From contig CADAJJ010000032.1 in NCBI GenBank assembly GCA_902788205.1, positions 1 through 25,782 on the forward strand: a stretch of 25,782 bases of DNA. The letters run 5' to 3'. Positions 13,295-22,456 of the stretch are shown one piece after another (within the stretch, counting starts at the first letter, position 1; every line of letters begins with the position of its first letter). Source of the stretch: RUG023 sp900315435 (GTDB lineage Bacteria; Spirochaetota; Spirochaetia; Sphaerochaetales; Sphaerochaetaceae). Position numbers and translations under genes: made by a program. The notes beneath the pieces are model-generated. The model saw only the letters and a list, made by a program, of their open reading frames with translations. It made no database searches and had not been told where the DNA came from.

Positions 13295-15904
13295 TCAGCT
13301 TGCATCCTCGGGAGAACCATCTCCTTCGGAAGAGGTCTCCGATTCCTCCTGTTCCTGCTGAAGAATCTGGCTTTCCGTGGATCCGGCTTCAATCACATCG
13401 TAGTTCTGCAACTGAGAGTCCTGATGCACGGAATCATCTTCTCCTTCCTCATCCTCGCCGTCGTCATAATCAGTAAGGGCCATGGCAATCACTTTGTCGG
13501 AAGAGGTCTTCATCCTGACGACATTGACACCCGCGGCGTTTCTTCCCTGAAGGGAGATATCCTTCACATGGACACGAATTGTCTGTGCCTTGCTGGTGAC
13601 GCAGACCACATCATTCTCGTCGTTCACGCTCTGGGCTCCAATGATAATGTTGTCGTCATCAAGACGGTAAATCTTCTGACCCATCGTTCCACGGCTGTGC
13701 GCCATGAAATCGCTGTAACGGACACGCTTGCCCTTGCCATTCGAAGTCACCATCAGGATCTGGCGCTCTCCATCAACCTTGAGGAGACCGGCAATCTCGT
13801 CATCGCTCGCCAGGTTCATGCCACGCACGCCATGCGTCGCCCTGCCCATGGCCCTGACCTCATCGGCGTTGAAGCGGAGGCCTCTGCCGTTCTTGGTGAT
13901 TGCCATCACCTCGTCCCCATCCTGGATCAGTTCGGTAGCGAGAAGTTCGTCACCTTCGTCAAGGATGATGGCTTTGACTCCGTGGGTCTTGGAGTTCTTG
14001 AACTGGTCGAGCACCACCTTCTTGGCGACGCCGCGCTTGGTGATCATGAACAGGTACTTGCCTCCATCTTCCTCGAAGTCATGGAAGCTGATGATATTGG
14101 TGATGGATTCTCCTCCCTCAATCTCAAGGAAGTTCTTGATGCTGGTGCCTTTCGCGGTCTTCGACGCTTCGGGGATGTCGAAAGCCCTGGTGAAGTAGGC
14201 CTTGCCATAGTTGGTGACATACAGCACGTAGTCGTGGCTGTGGCAGGTCAGCATATGGTTGATGTTGTCCTTCTCGATCAGACGTGCGGTCCTGATGCCC
14301 TTGCCGCCGCGGGCCTGCACCTTGTACTCGGCGACCGGGATTCTCTTGGCGAAGCCTTTGTCGCTGACCAGGATGACGACATCCTCGCGCTTGATGAAGT
14401 CTTCGTCCTTGCTGTCGCCCAGCTCCTGCAGGACGATGGCGGTGCGCCGTCTGTCTTTCGGGGCAAGTTGGGCGGGAAGGGCCGCCGTTTCGCTGGAAAC
14501 CACTCCGAGGATCTTCGACTCGTCGCTGAGCAGGTCCTTGTAGTAGACAATCTTTCCTTCCAGGTCGGCCAGCTCCTGCAAGATTTTCTCGGTCTCCAGG
14601 TGGGAAAGACGACCCAGCTTCATGTCAATGATGGCCTGAGCCTGAATAAGGTCGATGTTCAGAGCGGCCATCAGGTTGTTACAGGATGTTTCGTCATCCT
14701 GGGACTCCTTGATGATCCGGACCACTTCATCGATGTTGTCAAGGCCCTTCTTCAGGCCTTCGAGGATGTGGGCGCGCTCCTGAGCCTTCTTCAAATCGAA
14801 ACGAGTCCTTCTCGTCACGACCTCCTGGCGATGCTTGATGTAGCAGGCCAGCATCTTCTTCAGGGTCAGGGTCTCGGGCCTGCCGTCGACCAAGGCCAGG
14901 TTGTTGATGCTGAAGTTGCTCTGCAGCGGAGTATCCCTGAACAGCTGGTTCAGGACGACGTTGGTTGCCGCTTCCGGCTTCAGCTCGACCACGACACGGA
15001 TACCCTTGCGGTCCGACTCGTCACGAATAGCGGAAATTCCCGGGAACAGTCCGTCCTTGCGCATGTCGTCGATGCGCTTGACCATGTCGGCCTTGTTGAC
15101 GGCGTACGGAATCTCGGTGAAGACGATATCGTCATGCTTCTCATGGCTCTCGATCTCGTAGCGGCTGCGGATGACCACACGGCCCTTGCCGGTCGCGAAG
15201 GCGTCCTTGATGCCTTGGATACCGCAAATGATGCCTCCAGTGGGGAAGTCGGGACCCTTGATGTACTGCATCAGCTCATCCAAGGTGATATCCGGGTTCT
15301 TGATCTGGGCGCAGATGGCGTCGCAGATTTCCTGCAGGTTGTGGGGAGCCATGTTGGTCGCCATACCGACGGCGATACCGTTGGATCCGTTCGCCAGCAG
15401 GAAGGGGAAAGCGGCCGGAAGCACGGTCGGTTCCTTCATGGACTCGTCATAGTTCGGAACAAAATCGACGGTATCCTTCTGGATGTCGTCCAGCATGGAC
15501 TCGCCGATCTTGCTGAACCTGGCCTCGGTGTAACGCATGGCGGCCGCAGAGTCTCCGTCAATGGAGCCGAAGTTGCCCTGCGGGGTGACCATCGGGTAGC
15601 GGAGAGAGAAGTCCTGGCCCAGACGTACCAAGGCGTCGTAGACGGACGCATCGCCATGGGGATGATATTTACCAAGCACATCACCGACGATACGAGCGCT
15701 TTTCTTGTTCTGGCCGGTAGCACGCAGACCCATCTCGTACATGCCATACAGGATTCTGCGATGGACAGGTTTCAGTCCGTCTCGGACATCGGGAAGCGCA
15801 CGACTCACGATGACACTCATTGCGTAGTTCAGATACGCAGTACGGATTTCCTTGGAGATATCCGTAACAATGATTTGTTCTTTCTTTTCCTCTTGTTCGT
15901 CCAT
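13295..15904 (-). CDS. gyrA: DNA gyrase subunit A
   Basis: The breakage-reunion subunit of gyrase, about 869 residues. The catalytic tyrosine is Y125 in AAMRYTEAR. The quinolone region reads HPHGDASVYD (81-90), with Ala86 where E. coli has Ser83 and Asp90 at the E. coli Asp87 position. The C-terminal domain carries the GyrA box as QARGGKG (consensus QRRGGKG), which identifies gyrase rather than topoisomerase IV. Six beta-pinwheel repeats and an acidic tail (EDEEGEDD...) follow. The start at ATG 15904 is preferred because AAGGA and GAGAG precede it 13 bases after the gyrB stop. An ATG at 15925 overlapping gyrB would add seven residues. It is co-transcribed with gyrB. Confidence 0.97.
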   Translation of the reverse strand: MDEQEEKKEQIIVTDISKEIRTAYLNYAMSVIVSRALPDVRDGLKPVHRRILYGMYEMGLRATGQNKKSARIVGDVLGKYHPHGDASVYDALVRLGQDFSLRYPMVTPQGNFGSIDGDSAAAMRYTEARFSKIGESMLDDIQKDTVDFVPNYDESMKEPTVLPAAFPFLLANGSNGIAVGMATNMAPHNLQEICDAICAQIKNPDITLDELMQYIKGPDFPTGGIICGIQGIKDAFATGKGRVVIRSRYEIESHEKHDDIVFTEIPYAVNKADMVKRIDDMRKDGLFPGISAIRDESDRKGIRVVVELKPEAATNVVLNQLFRDTPLQSNFSINNLALVDGRPETLTLKKMLACYIKHRQEVVTRRTRFDLKKAQERAHILEGLKKGLDNIDEVVRIIKESQDDETSCNNLMAALNIDLIQAQAIIDMKLGRLSHLETEKILQELADLEGKIVYYKDLLSDESKILGVVSSETAALPAQLAPKDRRRTAIVLQELGDSKDEDFIKREDVVILVSDKGFAKRIPVAEYKVQARGGKGIRTARLIEKDNINHMLTCHSHDYVLYVTNYGKAYFTRAFDIPEASKTAKGTSIKNFLEIEGGESITNIISFHDFEEDGGKYLFMITKRGVAKKVVLDQFKNSKTHGVKAIILDEGDELLATELIQDGDEVMAITKNGRGLRFNADEVRAMGRATHGVRGMNLASDDEIAGLLKVDGERQILMVTSNGKGKRVRYSDFMAHSRGTMGQKIYRLDDDNIIIGAQSVNDENDVVCVTSKAQTIRVHVKDISLQGRNAAGVNVVRMKTSSDKVIAMALTDYDDGEDEEGEDDSVHQDSQLQNYDVIEAGSTESQILQQEQEESETSSEGDGSPEDAS

Positions 15905-15917
15905 TTCTCTCTTGTCC

Positions 15918-18011
15918 TTATGCATCCAAGTTGGTCACGTATTCGGCGTTCTGCTCGATGAACTCGCGTCTCGGCTCGACTTCTTCACCCATCAGCATGG
16001 AGAAGTTGCGGTCGGCTTCCTCCGCGTCCGTCAGGCTGACCTGGCCCATGCGGCGGGTTTCCGGGTTCATGGTGGTCTCCCACAGCTGCTCGGGGTTCAT
16101 TTCACCGAGACCTTTGTATCGCTGGATCTCGACCTTGCTGGAATCGGTCACCCCATACTTGTTCAGAATCGCGACACGGGCATCCTCGTCGTAGGCGTAC
16201 TCGATGCGCTTGCCGATCGTGATCTTATAGAGCGGCGGCATGGCGAAGTAGACATATCCGGCCTCGATCAGCGGCCGCATATATCGGAAGAAGAAGGTCA
16301 ACAGCAAGGTTCTGATGTGGCTTCCATCGACATCGGCATCCGCCATGATGATGATCTTATGGTAACGGCACTTGGAGATATCGAAGTTGTGGCTGGCATC
16401 CTTCAGGTTGTCGCCAAAATCGCTCGTCGTGTTGTTGTAACGGGTAAGGCCAGCTCCGATGGAGGAGATGACCGGTTGCAGCTTGTCGTTGCCAAGAACC
16501 CTGAACTCAGGGGCCTTCTCGACATTCAGCATCTTTCCCCAAAGCGGAAGAATCGCTTGGAAATGACGGTCTCGCCCCTGTTTGGCGGATCCGCCTGCAG
16601 AATCACCCTCGACGATGAAAATCTCGCATTTTGCCGGGTCTTTCTCGGAACAATCGGCAAGCTTGCCAGGAAGGCCGCCACCGCCGTTCTCGCTGCGGAT
16701 ACGCTCGCGCGCCTTGCGGGCGGCGACACGGCCGAGGGCCGCACCGATGATTTTCATCAGGATCGCGTTGGAGATGTCGGGGAACTCGTCGAGATAGTTG
16801 TTCAGCTTCTCGTAGACCAGGCTGCTGACCAGACCGGTGACGTAGCTGTTTCCCAGCTTCATCTTTGTCTGGCCCTCGAACTGGGGATTCGGAACCTTCA
16901 CGGAGACGACCGCCGTCAGGCCTTCGTCGATATCGCTGGCCTCGAACTTGTTCTCTTCCTTGGAGATGTCGTACTTCTTCATCAGCTTGTCGTTCTTGGT
17001 CATCTGGTTGTTGACGACACGGGTAAGGCCCATATGGAAGCCGGTGAGGTGCGTACCACCCTCATGCGTATTGATGTTGTTGACGAAGGAAAGAATCTTC
17101 ACATCGTACTTCTTGTTGTACTGCAAGGAAATCTCAACCTTCGTGCCATCCTTTTCGCCCTCAATGGAAATCGGAGTGTCGAACAAAGGCTCCTGATACT
17201 GGTTCAGATGGCTGACGAACTCCGGGATTCCTCCCTCGCTCTTGAACACCTCTTTCTTCTCCTGGGAAGAACGACGGTCGATAATGGTGATCTGTACGCC
17301 CTTGTTCAAATAGGAGAGCTCGCGGAAACGGTTGGAGAGCACGGTATAGTCGAACGCGTTCGGCTCCATGATGGAGAAGTCGGGAACAAAGCTGATGACG
17401 GTACCGGAGCGATCGGAATCTCCTTCCCTGACGACGTCCCCAAGGGGAACACCCTTGCTATAGCGTTGGGAGAAAATGCCGCCAGGGCGCTGCGGATCCT
17501 CGGTCGGATACCCGCCGGCAAGGCGGTATACCCTTGCCTCGAACCAATCGGAAAGGGCGACGACACAGGAGACACCGACACCATGCAGGCCACCGGAGAC
17601 CTTGTAGGCATTCTTGTCGAACTTGCCACCAGCATGCAGCTGGGAAAGCACAACCTCAAGCGTGCTCTTATGCTCGGTAGGGTGCATGTCGACCGGAATA
17701 CCGCGACCATTATCCTCCACGGTACAACGCTGGCGTCCTTGCTCGTCCAGGTCCAGACAGACCGTAATCTCGTTGCAGAAACCCGCCATGGCCTCGTCGA
17801 TGGAGTTGTCAATGACCTCGTATACCAATTGATGCAGGCCGGTGATTCCGGTAGAGCCAATGTACATGCCGGGTCTCAGACGTACCGCCTCAAGCCCTTT
17901 GAGTACCTTGATCGTCCCCGAGTTGTACGCACTTTCCGCCTTCTGGATGACAGATTTGTCCTGCTGGTTTGTCGGGACAAACTGCTCGTCGTTTTCATTC
18001 TGTTCGTTCAT
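15918..18011 (-). CDS. gyrB: DNA gyrase subunit B
   Basis: The ATPase subunit of gyrase, 697 residues, without the extra insert of the E. coli protein. The GHKL ATP-binding fold begins at about residue 35 (LRPGMYIGS, YEVIDNSIDEAMAG). The TOPRIM motifs are EGDSAGGSAKQGRDR and DADVDGSHIRTLLLTFF. The usual QAILPLxGKILNVEK segment here reads QAILPLWGKMLNVEK, with Trp at the E. coli Lys447 position. The C-terminal YKGLGEMNPEQLWETTMNP is typical. A hydrophilic N-terminal extension of about 25 residues is present. The ATG has AAGG nine bases upstream. It heads the gyrB-gyrA operon and diverges from dnaA. Confidence 0.98.
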   Translation of the reverse strand: MNEQNENDEQFVPTNQQDKSVIQKAESAYNSGTIKVLKGLEAVRLRPGMYIGSTGITGLHQLVYEVIDNSIDEAMAGFCNEITVCLDLDEQGRQRCTVEDNGRGIPVDMHPTEHKSTLEVVLSQLHAGGKFDKNAYKVSGGLHGVGVSCVVALSDWFEARVYRLAGGYPTEDPQRPGGIFSQRYSKGVPLGDVVREGDSDRSGTVISFVPDFSIMEPNAFDYTVLSNRFRELSYLNKGVQITIIDRRSSQEKKEVFKSEGGIPEFVSHLNQYQEPLFDTPISIEGEKDGTKVEISLQYNKKYDVKILSFVNNINTHEGGTHLTGFHMGLTRVVNNQMTKNDKLMKKYDISKEENKFEASDIDEGLTAVVSVKVPNPQFEGQTKMKLGNSYVTGLVSSLVYEKLNNYLDEFPDISNAILMKIIGAALGRVAARKARERIRSENGGGGLPGKLADCSEKDPAKCEIFIVEGDSAGGSAKQGRDRHFQAILPLWGKMLNVEKAPEFRVLGNDKLQPVISSIGAGLTRYNNTTSDFGDNLKDASHNFDISKCRYHKIIIMADADVDGSHIRTLLLTFFFRYMRPLIEAGYVYFAMPPLYKITIGKRIEYAYDEDARVAILNKYGVTDSSKVEIQRYKGLGEMNPEQLWETTMNPETRRMGQVSLTDAEEADRNFSMLMGEEVEPRREFIEQNAEYVTNLDA

Positions 18012-18062
18012 GTTTTATTTCCTTGAGAGTCATAAAAAAATGCGTTGTGTAAATGCATAGGA

Positions 18063-18091
18063 ATCATATCAAAAACCGGCTTGGATTTCAA
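18063..18091 (-). promoter_or_regulatory. Predicted gyrB-gyrA promoter
   Basis: On the - strand TTGAAA (18091-18086), a 17-base spacer and TATGAT (18068-18063). Both are five-of-six matches to the sigma-70 consensus at ideal spacing. The transcript would start near 18056, giving a leader of about 45 bases. Confidence 0.75.
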
Positions 18092-18277
18092 GCAGGTACA
18101 TCGTTTTTATGTATTTATCCTACAAAAAGTTACAGAGGGAAAAATTTCCTCTCTCTTGAAATTGGGAAATCATGGGGAACAAGAGGATGGAACGACTCTG
18201 CCTTCGGAGAGGAATCCACTGCCTGACAACTAAGAGAACAGTGGGGGAGAGAGAAGGTTACAAGGGCTTCTATTTGC

Positions 18278-18307
18278 TTGCATACCCATAGAAGAGAAGG
18301 GTAAAAT
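18278..18307 (+). promoter_or_regulatory. Candidate dnaA promoter close to the start codon
   Basis: TTGCAT (18278-18283), an 18-base spacer and TAAAAT (18302-18307). The start would be near 18314, only two or three bases before the dnaA ATG at 18317, so the message would be nearly leaderless. A GGGGA at 18308-18312 could serve as a ribosome binding site only for transcripts starting further upstream. Confidence 0.4.
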
Positions 18308-18316
18308 GGGGAACCT

Positions 18317-19705
18317 ATGGACCATGATTATCAAGAAATTTGGAAGCAGTGCAAGGAAGAGCTCCGCTCGGGAGAAGAGACAAGGGAGTTTGCTCCCTTT
18401 GCAAGCAAAATAGGTTATGTCGGTTCAGAGGAAGGAATCCTCAATCTTGAGGTGTCCAGCCAGTTCGTATTCGACCGGGTCAAGAAATTCATCCCTTCCA
18501 TCGAGAACTATGTCAGCAGATACTCGGCAACGGAGGTGCATGTCCAGATCGGCATCAACAAGCACATGAGCCCCAACGCCAGCGGGGAATCGGCCCGGAC
18601 TTCGACAATCAAGTCTGTCCCAGACATCTCCCACACCAAATCCCGCGAAATCCAGCGCGAGGCGTCCGGAGTCAATCCCGACTACACGTTCGACAAGTTC
18701 ATCATGGGCGACAACAGCGCCTATGCCTTCAACGCATCGTTGGCAATCGCAAAGAACCCAGGACGCAGTTACAACCCTTGTCTGATCTACGGGGGTGTCG
18801 GCCTGGGCAAGACCCACCTGATCAATGCCATCGGAAACTACGTCATGATCCACCAGCCTGAGTTGAAAGTGCTCTACATCACCGCCGAGGCCTTTGCCAA
18901 CGAGTTCATCGCCTCCATCGGCATGGGCATCGAAAAACAACAACAGTTCAAAAACAAGTTCCGCAAAGTCGATGTGCTGCTCATGGATGATATCCAGTTC
19001 ATCCAGAACAAGACCCAGTCCCAAGAGGAACTCTTCCATACGTTCAACGAACTGTACGAGTCGAAGAAGCAGATGGTGTTCACCTGTGATAGACCACTCA
19101 ATGAACTGAAAGGAGTCTTTGATCGTTTGACCAGTCGGTTCGAGCGTGGCTTGAACGCTGACCTCCAGCCGCCAGCCTACGAAACGAGGGTCGCTATTCT
19201 TCAAAACAAATGCAAATTACAAGGCAAATCAGTTGGAGAGGATATCATTCGCTATGTCGCAGAAAACGTGCAGTCCAACGTTCGAGATTTGGAAGCTTCT
19301 CTTACCAAATTGATTTCCTACAGCGAGCTGCTCAATGTGGAACTTACCTTGGACAAAGCCCGCGACCTGCTCGCCCCCATGCCCTTCATGCAGTCGAGGG
19401 GAAAGGAAGCAGGACTCAACATCCAAACAATCATCAAAGTGGTCTGCAACTATTTCAACGTCAACGTGAGCGATTTGAAAGGTAAGAAAAAAAATAAGTC
19501 CCTTACCCAGCCAAGACAGATTGCCATGTATTTGGCCAAGCAACTGACCAACTTTTCCTTCACCGAAATCGGATCGGAATTCGGCAACCGCGACCATACC
19601 ACAGTAATGCACGCGTGCGACCGCATTTCTTCCACCTGCAGCGTGGATCCCGACCTCAAGTCGGTCATAGAGAAGATGAAAAAGGAGATTCAGGCAAGCG
19701 CGTAA
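18317..19705 (+). CDS. dnaA: Chromosomal replication initiator DnaA
   Basis: The AAA+ protein that binds DnaA boxes and opens the origin. Domain I covers about residues 1-80 and domain II is a short Ser/Thr-rich linker (about 81-115). Domain III is the ATPase, with Walker A GGVGLGKT at 159-166 and Walker B LLMDDIQF at 221-228. Domain IV is the DNA-binding domain with the signature GSEFGNRDHTTVMHACDRIS near 418-437, intact and consistent with recognition of TTATCCACA-type boxes. The 462-residue length is normal. It is followed by the putative origin and dnaN in the common dnaA-oriC-dnaN order. Confidence 0.98.
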   Translation: MDHDYQEIWKQCKEELRSGEETREFAPFASKIGYVGSEEGILNLEVSSQFVFDRVKKFIPSIENYVSRYSATEVHVQIGINKHMSPNASGESARTSTIKSVPDISHTKSREIQREASGVNPDYTFDKFIMGDNSAYAFNASLAIAKNPGRSYNPCLIYGGVGLGKTHLINAIGNYVMIHQPELKVLYITAEAFANEFIASIGMGIEKQQQFKNKFRKVDVLLMDDIQFIQNKTQSQEELFHTFNELYESKKQMVFTCDRPLNELKGVFDRLTSRFERGLNADLQPPAYETRVAILQNKCKLQGKSVGEDIIRYVAENVQSNVRDLEASLTKLISYSELLNVELTLDKARDLLAPMPFMQSRGKEAGLNIQTIIKVVCNYFNVNVSDLKGKKKNKSLTQPRQIAMYLAKQLTNFSFTEIGSEFGNRDHTTVMHACDRISSTCSVDPDLKSVIEKMKKEIQASA

Positions 19706-19938
19706 CAGGTGGATACACTCGGGATAGCCGGTGGATTCAGGTGGATAACTTTTGTCACGTATGTACCAATTGTGGATAACTTTTGGATGTCCACTTTGGA
19801 ATCCACCAGATTACGATTCCACAAACACCGTCCTAGAAACGAATTAATGAGTTATCCACCGTTTTTTGTGCTACTATTACTATGATTACGAGAAATTTAC
19901 CTATATATTCATTATAAGAAGAAAAGAGGATTACAACC
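19706..19938 (+). other. Putative chromosomal replication origin (oriC)
   Basis: The dnaA-dnaN gap has one perfect DnaA box, TGTGGATAA (19771-19779). Near matches are GGTGGATAC (19708-19716), GGTGGATAA (19740-19748) and TTATCCACC (19852-19860). The last box is followed by DnaA-trio-like triplets and an AT-rich stretch up to about 19920. Gene direction changes from left to right just before dnaA, which also fits an origin here. Confidence 0.85.
19852..19920 (+). promoter_or_regulatory. DnaA-trio / DNA unwinding element
   Basis: The box TTATCCACC (19852-19860) is followed by a 10-base spacer and then CTA CTA TTA CTA TGA TTA (19871-19888), whose opposite strand reads 3'-GAT-GAT-AAT-GAT. An AT-rich run (AAATTTACCTATATATTC and onward) follows. 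This is the layout of the basal unwinding system described in Bacillus subtilis, except that the spacer is T-rich rather than GC-rich. Confidence 0.65.
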
Positions 19939-21051
19939 ATGAAATTTTACTGCAAGCAGGAAGACATTCTGAATGAAATCTCCTACGCGATGGACTTCAC
20001 CCAGCAGAAAAACTCTCTCTCCATCCTGAGCAACATCTATCTGGAAACCAAGGATGATATCCTGACTATCCGTTCCACCGACACCGCAAGCGGTTTCACC
20101 ACGCAAATCCCTGTGCAGACGGTTGAAGAAGGAAGCACCATCGTTTTTGGCGAAACACTTCTCGAAACGCTCCGCTTGCTTCCGAACACCACGATTCTTT
20201 TCGCGCAGAACGACAATACCCTGAAAATTTCTCCCGAAGACTCGACCATCAAATTCAATTCGACCCTGAAAGTGATGGATGCTTCTGATTTTCCTGCTCT
20301 GGAAAGCGCCGAGGACGCTTCATTCTTCACAATCGGACAAAAAGCTTTCATCTCGATGGCTGACCAGACTTCATTCTCTGTCGGCACTGATGAGACCAGG
20401 CAATTCCTTTGCGGATTGTTTCTGGAAAGAAGTGCGGTCGGCATGAACATGGTCGCTACCGACAGCCGCAGACTTTCCTTGGTCGAGCGTAAGTTTTCCG
20501 AAACCATCCCAGATTTCAAACCTGTCATCATTCCTGTCAAATTCTTTACTGAGCTGAAAAAACTGGCTCCCGGCGATGGAGTGATGGATCTTTGCATCAA
20601 GGAACACATCATCTTCGCGAAAGTTGCGAAACGATTCTTCTACACCACGTTGATCAAAAGTACCTTCCCTGATTACCGTCGCGTCATTCCCCAGCAGCAG
20701 ACGCATCATTGCACGTTGAAAATCAAGGAGACGATTGACGCAATCAAGCGTGTCGCCGTTTCTATCGACAGCAGAGTCTGTAAAATCTACCTGGAAATCT
20801 CTCCCAACCAGATGACCCTGTTCAGCGAGGGAAACGAAATGGGGGACGCAAAGGAGACACTGGACTGCCAGTACGAAGGAGAAACAACCACGATTTGCCT
20901 CAATTATACGTATCTGGTAAATCCTCTGAAGGTCATGGAAGGAGAGACTTTCACGTTCAATTTCACCGATCCTCTCCATCCGGTCACCCTATGTCCGGAA
21001 GGCGAGCATGATTACTTCCATCTCATCATGCCGATGCAACCCGGTGTGTGA
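19939..21051 (+). CDS. dnaN: DNA polymerase III beta subunit (sliding clamp)
   Basis: The homodimeric ring that holds the replicative polymerase on DNA. The 370-residue length and the three-repeat clamp fold are typical. Recognisable pieces are the N-terminal FYCKQEDILNEISYAMDF, the middle-repeat VATDSRRLSLVERKF (the usual ATDSHRL motif with Arg in place of His), and the C-terminal HYFHLIMPM-like end HDYFHLIMPM, the hydrophobic peptide-binding cleft. The ATG at 19939 has AGAGGA eight bases upstream. Its stop overlaps the recF start in TGATG, so the two are translationally coupled. Confidence 0.98.
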   Translation: MKFYCKQEDILNEISYAMDFTQQKNSLSILSNIYLETKDDILTIRSTDTASGFTTQIPVQTVEEGSTIVFGETLLETLRLLPNTTILFAQNDNTLKISPEDSTIKFNSTLKVMDASDFPALESAEDASFFTIGQKAFISMADQTSFSVGTDETRQFLCGLFLERSAVGMNMVATDSRRLSLVERKFSETIPDFKPVIIPVKFFTELKKLAPGDGVMDLCIKEHIIFAKVAKRFFYTTLIKSTFPDYRRVIPQQQTHHCTLKIKETIDAIKRVAVSIDSRVCKIYLEISPNQMTLFSEGNEMGDAKETLDCQYEGETTTICLNYTYLVNPLKVMEGETFTFNFTDPLHPVTLCPEGEHDYFHLIMPMQPGV

Positions 21052-22145
21052 TGCGCTTCACTTCCATACAGACTGCGCAATTCAGGAATCTCGCTAACTC
21101 TACAATACCTGTCGGACGTCGGCAGGTATTGCTTGTTGGAGAAAACGGACAGGGAAAAACCAATTTCCTTGAGGCTCTGTACGTGCTCTGTTATGGTTCT
21201 TCGTTTCGTACCCAGGATTTTCATGACTTGGTCCGTATCGGTGAGACTTCCTTCAAATTGAGGGGAGTGTTCACTGACGAGCAGAATCTTTCCCATGAGA
21301 TTTCGCTGTTGTTCAAACAAGGAAAAAGGACCATCCAGATTGACGGGAAGACCCTTACAGACCGAAAACAGCTGATCTATACCATTCCCTGTATTGTCTT
21401 CAGCCATGCCGACATCACCTTTGTCAACGGAGATCCAGAGGATCGGAGACGTTTCTTCGACCAGACGATGAGTATGTATGATTCGATGTTCTTAGATAAC
21501 CTAAGAAGATATAAAATGCTGGTAAAACAGCGTAATCAGGCTATCAAGGATGAAAAATACGATTTGATTTCCTTGTACGACTTGCAACTGGCTAAATATG
21601 GATTGGCGATCCAGAGAGCCCGGAACCAGGCCGTCGACGAGTTCAACAAGATTTTTCCTTCTCTCTACAGACAGGTAAGTGGGAGCGATTGGAATGTGAC
21701 CATCAATTACGCTCCTTCCTGGAAAGAATGCGAAAGCGAGGATCAGGTCATCCAGTACTTGGAGTCAGGACTGGAACGGGACAAGGTCATGCAAACTACG
21801 ACAAGCGGAGTGCATCGTGACCGTTTTCTCGTGAAGGTTGATGGAAAGCTACTGGTGGATGTGGGTTCTACGGGACAGATCAGGCTTGCCTCCCTGCTGT
21901 TCAGGGTTGCGCAGATGCGTTTTTTCCAGCAGAAGACTGGCAGAAAACCGCTGATCCTGCTGGATGATGTGCTTTTGGAGCTGGATTACGAGAAACGGGC
22001 GCGTTTTCTTACAGTCATCGATGCCTATGACCAGGCGTTTTACACGTTTCTGCCGGAGGAACAATACTTCGACACACTGCAAGGTCACGACGCGATGGTG
22101 TATCATGTGAAGGAAGGGGAACTGAAGCTGCATGAAGAAGCGTGA
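21051..22145 (+). CDS. recF: DNA replication and repair protein RecF
   Basis: An SMC-like ATPase that helps load RecA at gaps. Walker A GENGQGKTNF is at about 30-39, the ABC signature region falls near STGQIRLASLL, and Walker B is LILLDDVLLELD. The 364-residue length is normal. The ATG at 21051 shares its A with the dnaN TGA; a GTG three bases earlier is also possible. The 3' end overlaps the start of the DciA gene by 14 bases. Confidence 0.97.
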   Translation: MRFTSIQTAQFRNLANSTIPVGRRQVLLVGENGQGKTNFLEALYVLCYGSSFRTQDFHDLVRIGETSFKLRGVFTDEQNLSHEISLLFKQGKRTIQIDGKTLTDRKQLIYTIPCIVFSHADITFVNGDPEDRRRFFDQTMSMYDSMFLDNLRRYKMLVKQRNQAIKDEKYDLISLYDLQLAKYGLAIQRARNQAVDEFNKIFPSLYRQVSGSDWNVTINYAPSWKECESEDQVIQYLESGLERDKVMQTTTSGVHRDRFLVKVDGKLLVDVGSTGQIRLASLLFRVAQMRFFQQKTGRKPLILLDDVLLELDYEKRARFLTVIDAYDQAFYTFLPEEQYFDTLQGHDAMVYHVKEGELKLHEEA

Positions 22146-22455
22146 GAGGGCTAATTGCAAACCCGGTCAGACAATGGACGCCGAAGAGATGGTGAAACTG
22201 CTCCTTGATGATTTCCATATGGATCTGAACGACTCTCGGCTCACACTCGGGAGCAAATGGAAAGATTTGGTAGGCGAGAAATGCGCAAGTCACACGATTC
22301 CATCCGATATCAGAGGTGACGTGCTCTTTGTCAAGGCTGACCATCCTGTCTGGGTGCAATTGCTTCAGCTTCAACAACATCAGATCATCTCACGTGTGAA
22401 CGAAGCGTATCCAAGTCTACGACTGAAAAGAATGCACGTGCTACGGTCCGAGTAG
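22132..22455 (+). CDS. dciA: DciA-like protein (DUF721), predicted helicase loader
   Basis: A protein of 107 residues of the DUF721 family. A basic N-terminus (MKKRERANCK) leads into the KH-like domain with WKDLVGEKCASHTIPSDIRGDVLFVKADHPVWVQLLQL, which contains the family's conserved W/V-G-x-x-x-A-x-H-T and HPVWVQQL-like patches. DciA is the ancestral loader or operator of the replicative helicase DnaB in bacteria without DnaC or DnaI. Its place after recF fits that role. The ATG at 22132 overlaps recF; an internal ATG at 22174 would remove the basic tail. Confidence 0.85.
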   Translation: MKKRERANCKPGQTMDAEEMVKLLLDDFHMDLNDSRLTLGSKWKDLVGEKCASHTIPSDIRGDVLFVKADHPVWVQLLQLQQHQIISRVNEAYPSLRLKRMHVLRSE

Positions 22456-22456
22456 C

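Larger units (their letters stand above)
18012..18316. other. gyrB-dnaA divergent control region
   Basis: These 305 bases hold a strong gyrB promoter on the left side and a candidate dnaA promoter at the right edge. A 6-bp CCACTG / CAGTGG inverted repeat (18216-18221 and 18239-18244) and purine-rich sequence lie between. No good DnaA box was found here. TTTATCCTAC near 18114 is a poor match, so the origin more likely sits after dnaA. Confidence 0.6.

Noticed and set aside
13178..15961. 927-codon open frame on the + strand opposite gyrA
   Set aside because: It mirrors gyrA in the complementary frame, caused by G/C-biased third positions. The protein has no family features and gyrA is certain.
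15852..18026. 724-codon open frame on the + strand opposite gyrB
   Set aside because: It is an antisense shadow of gyrB with low-complexity Val/Leu/Asp-rich translation.
22388..22400. CTCACGTGTGAAC, similar to parS
   Set aside because: The palindrome is broken at the centre-right and it sits in the dciA coding sequence. It is too far from the parS core.
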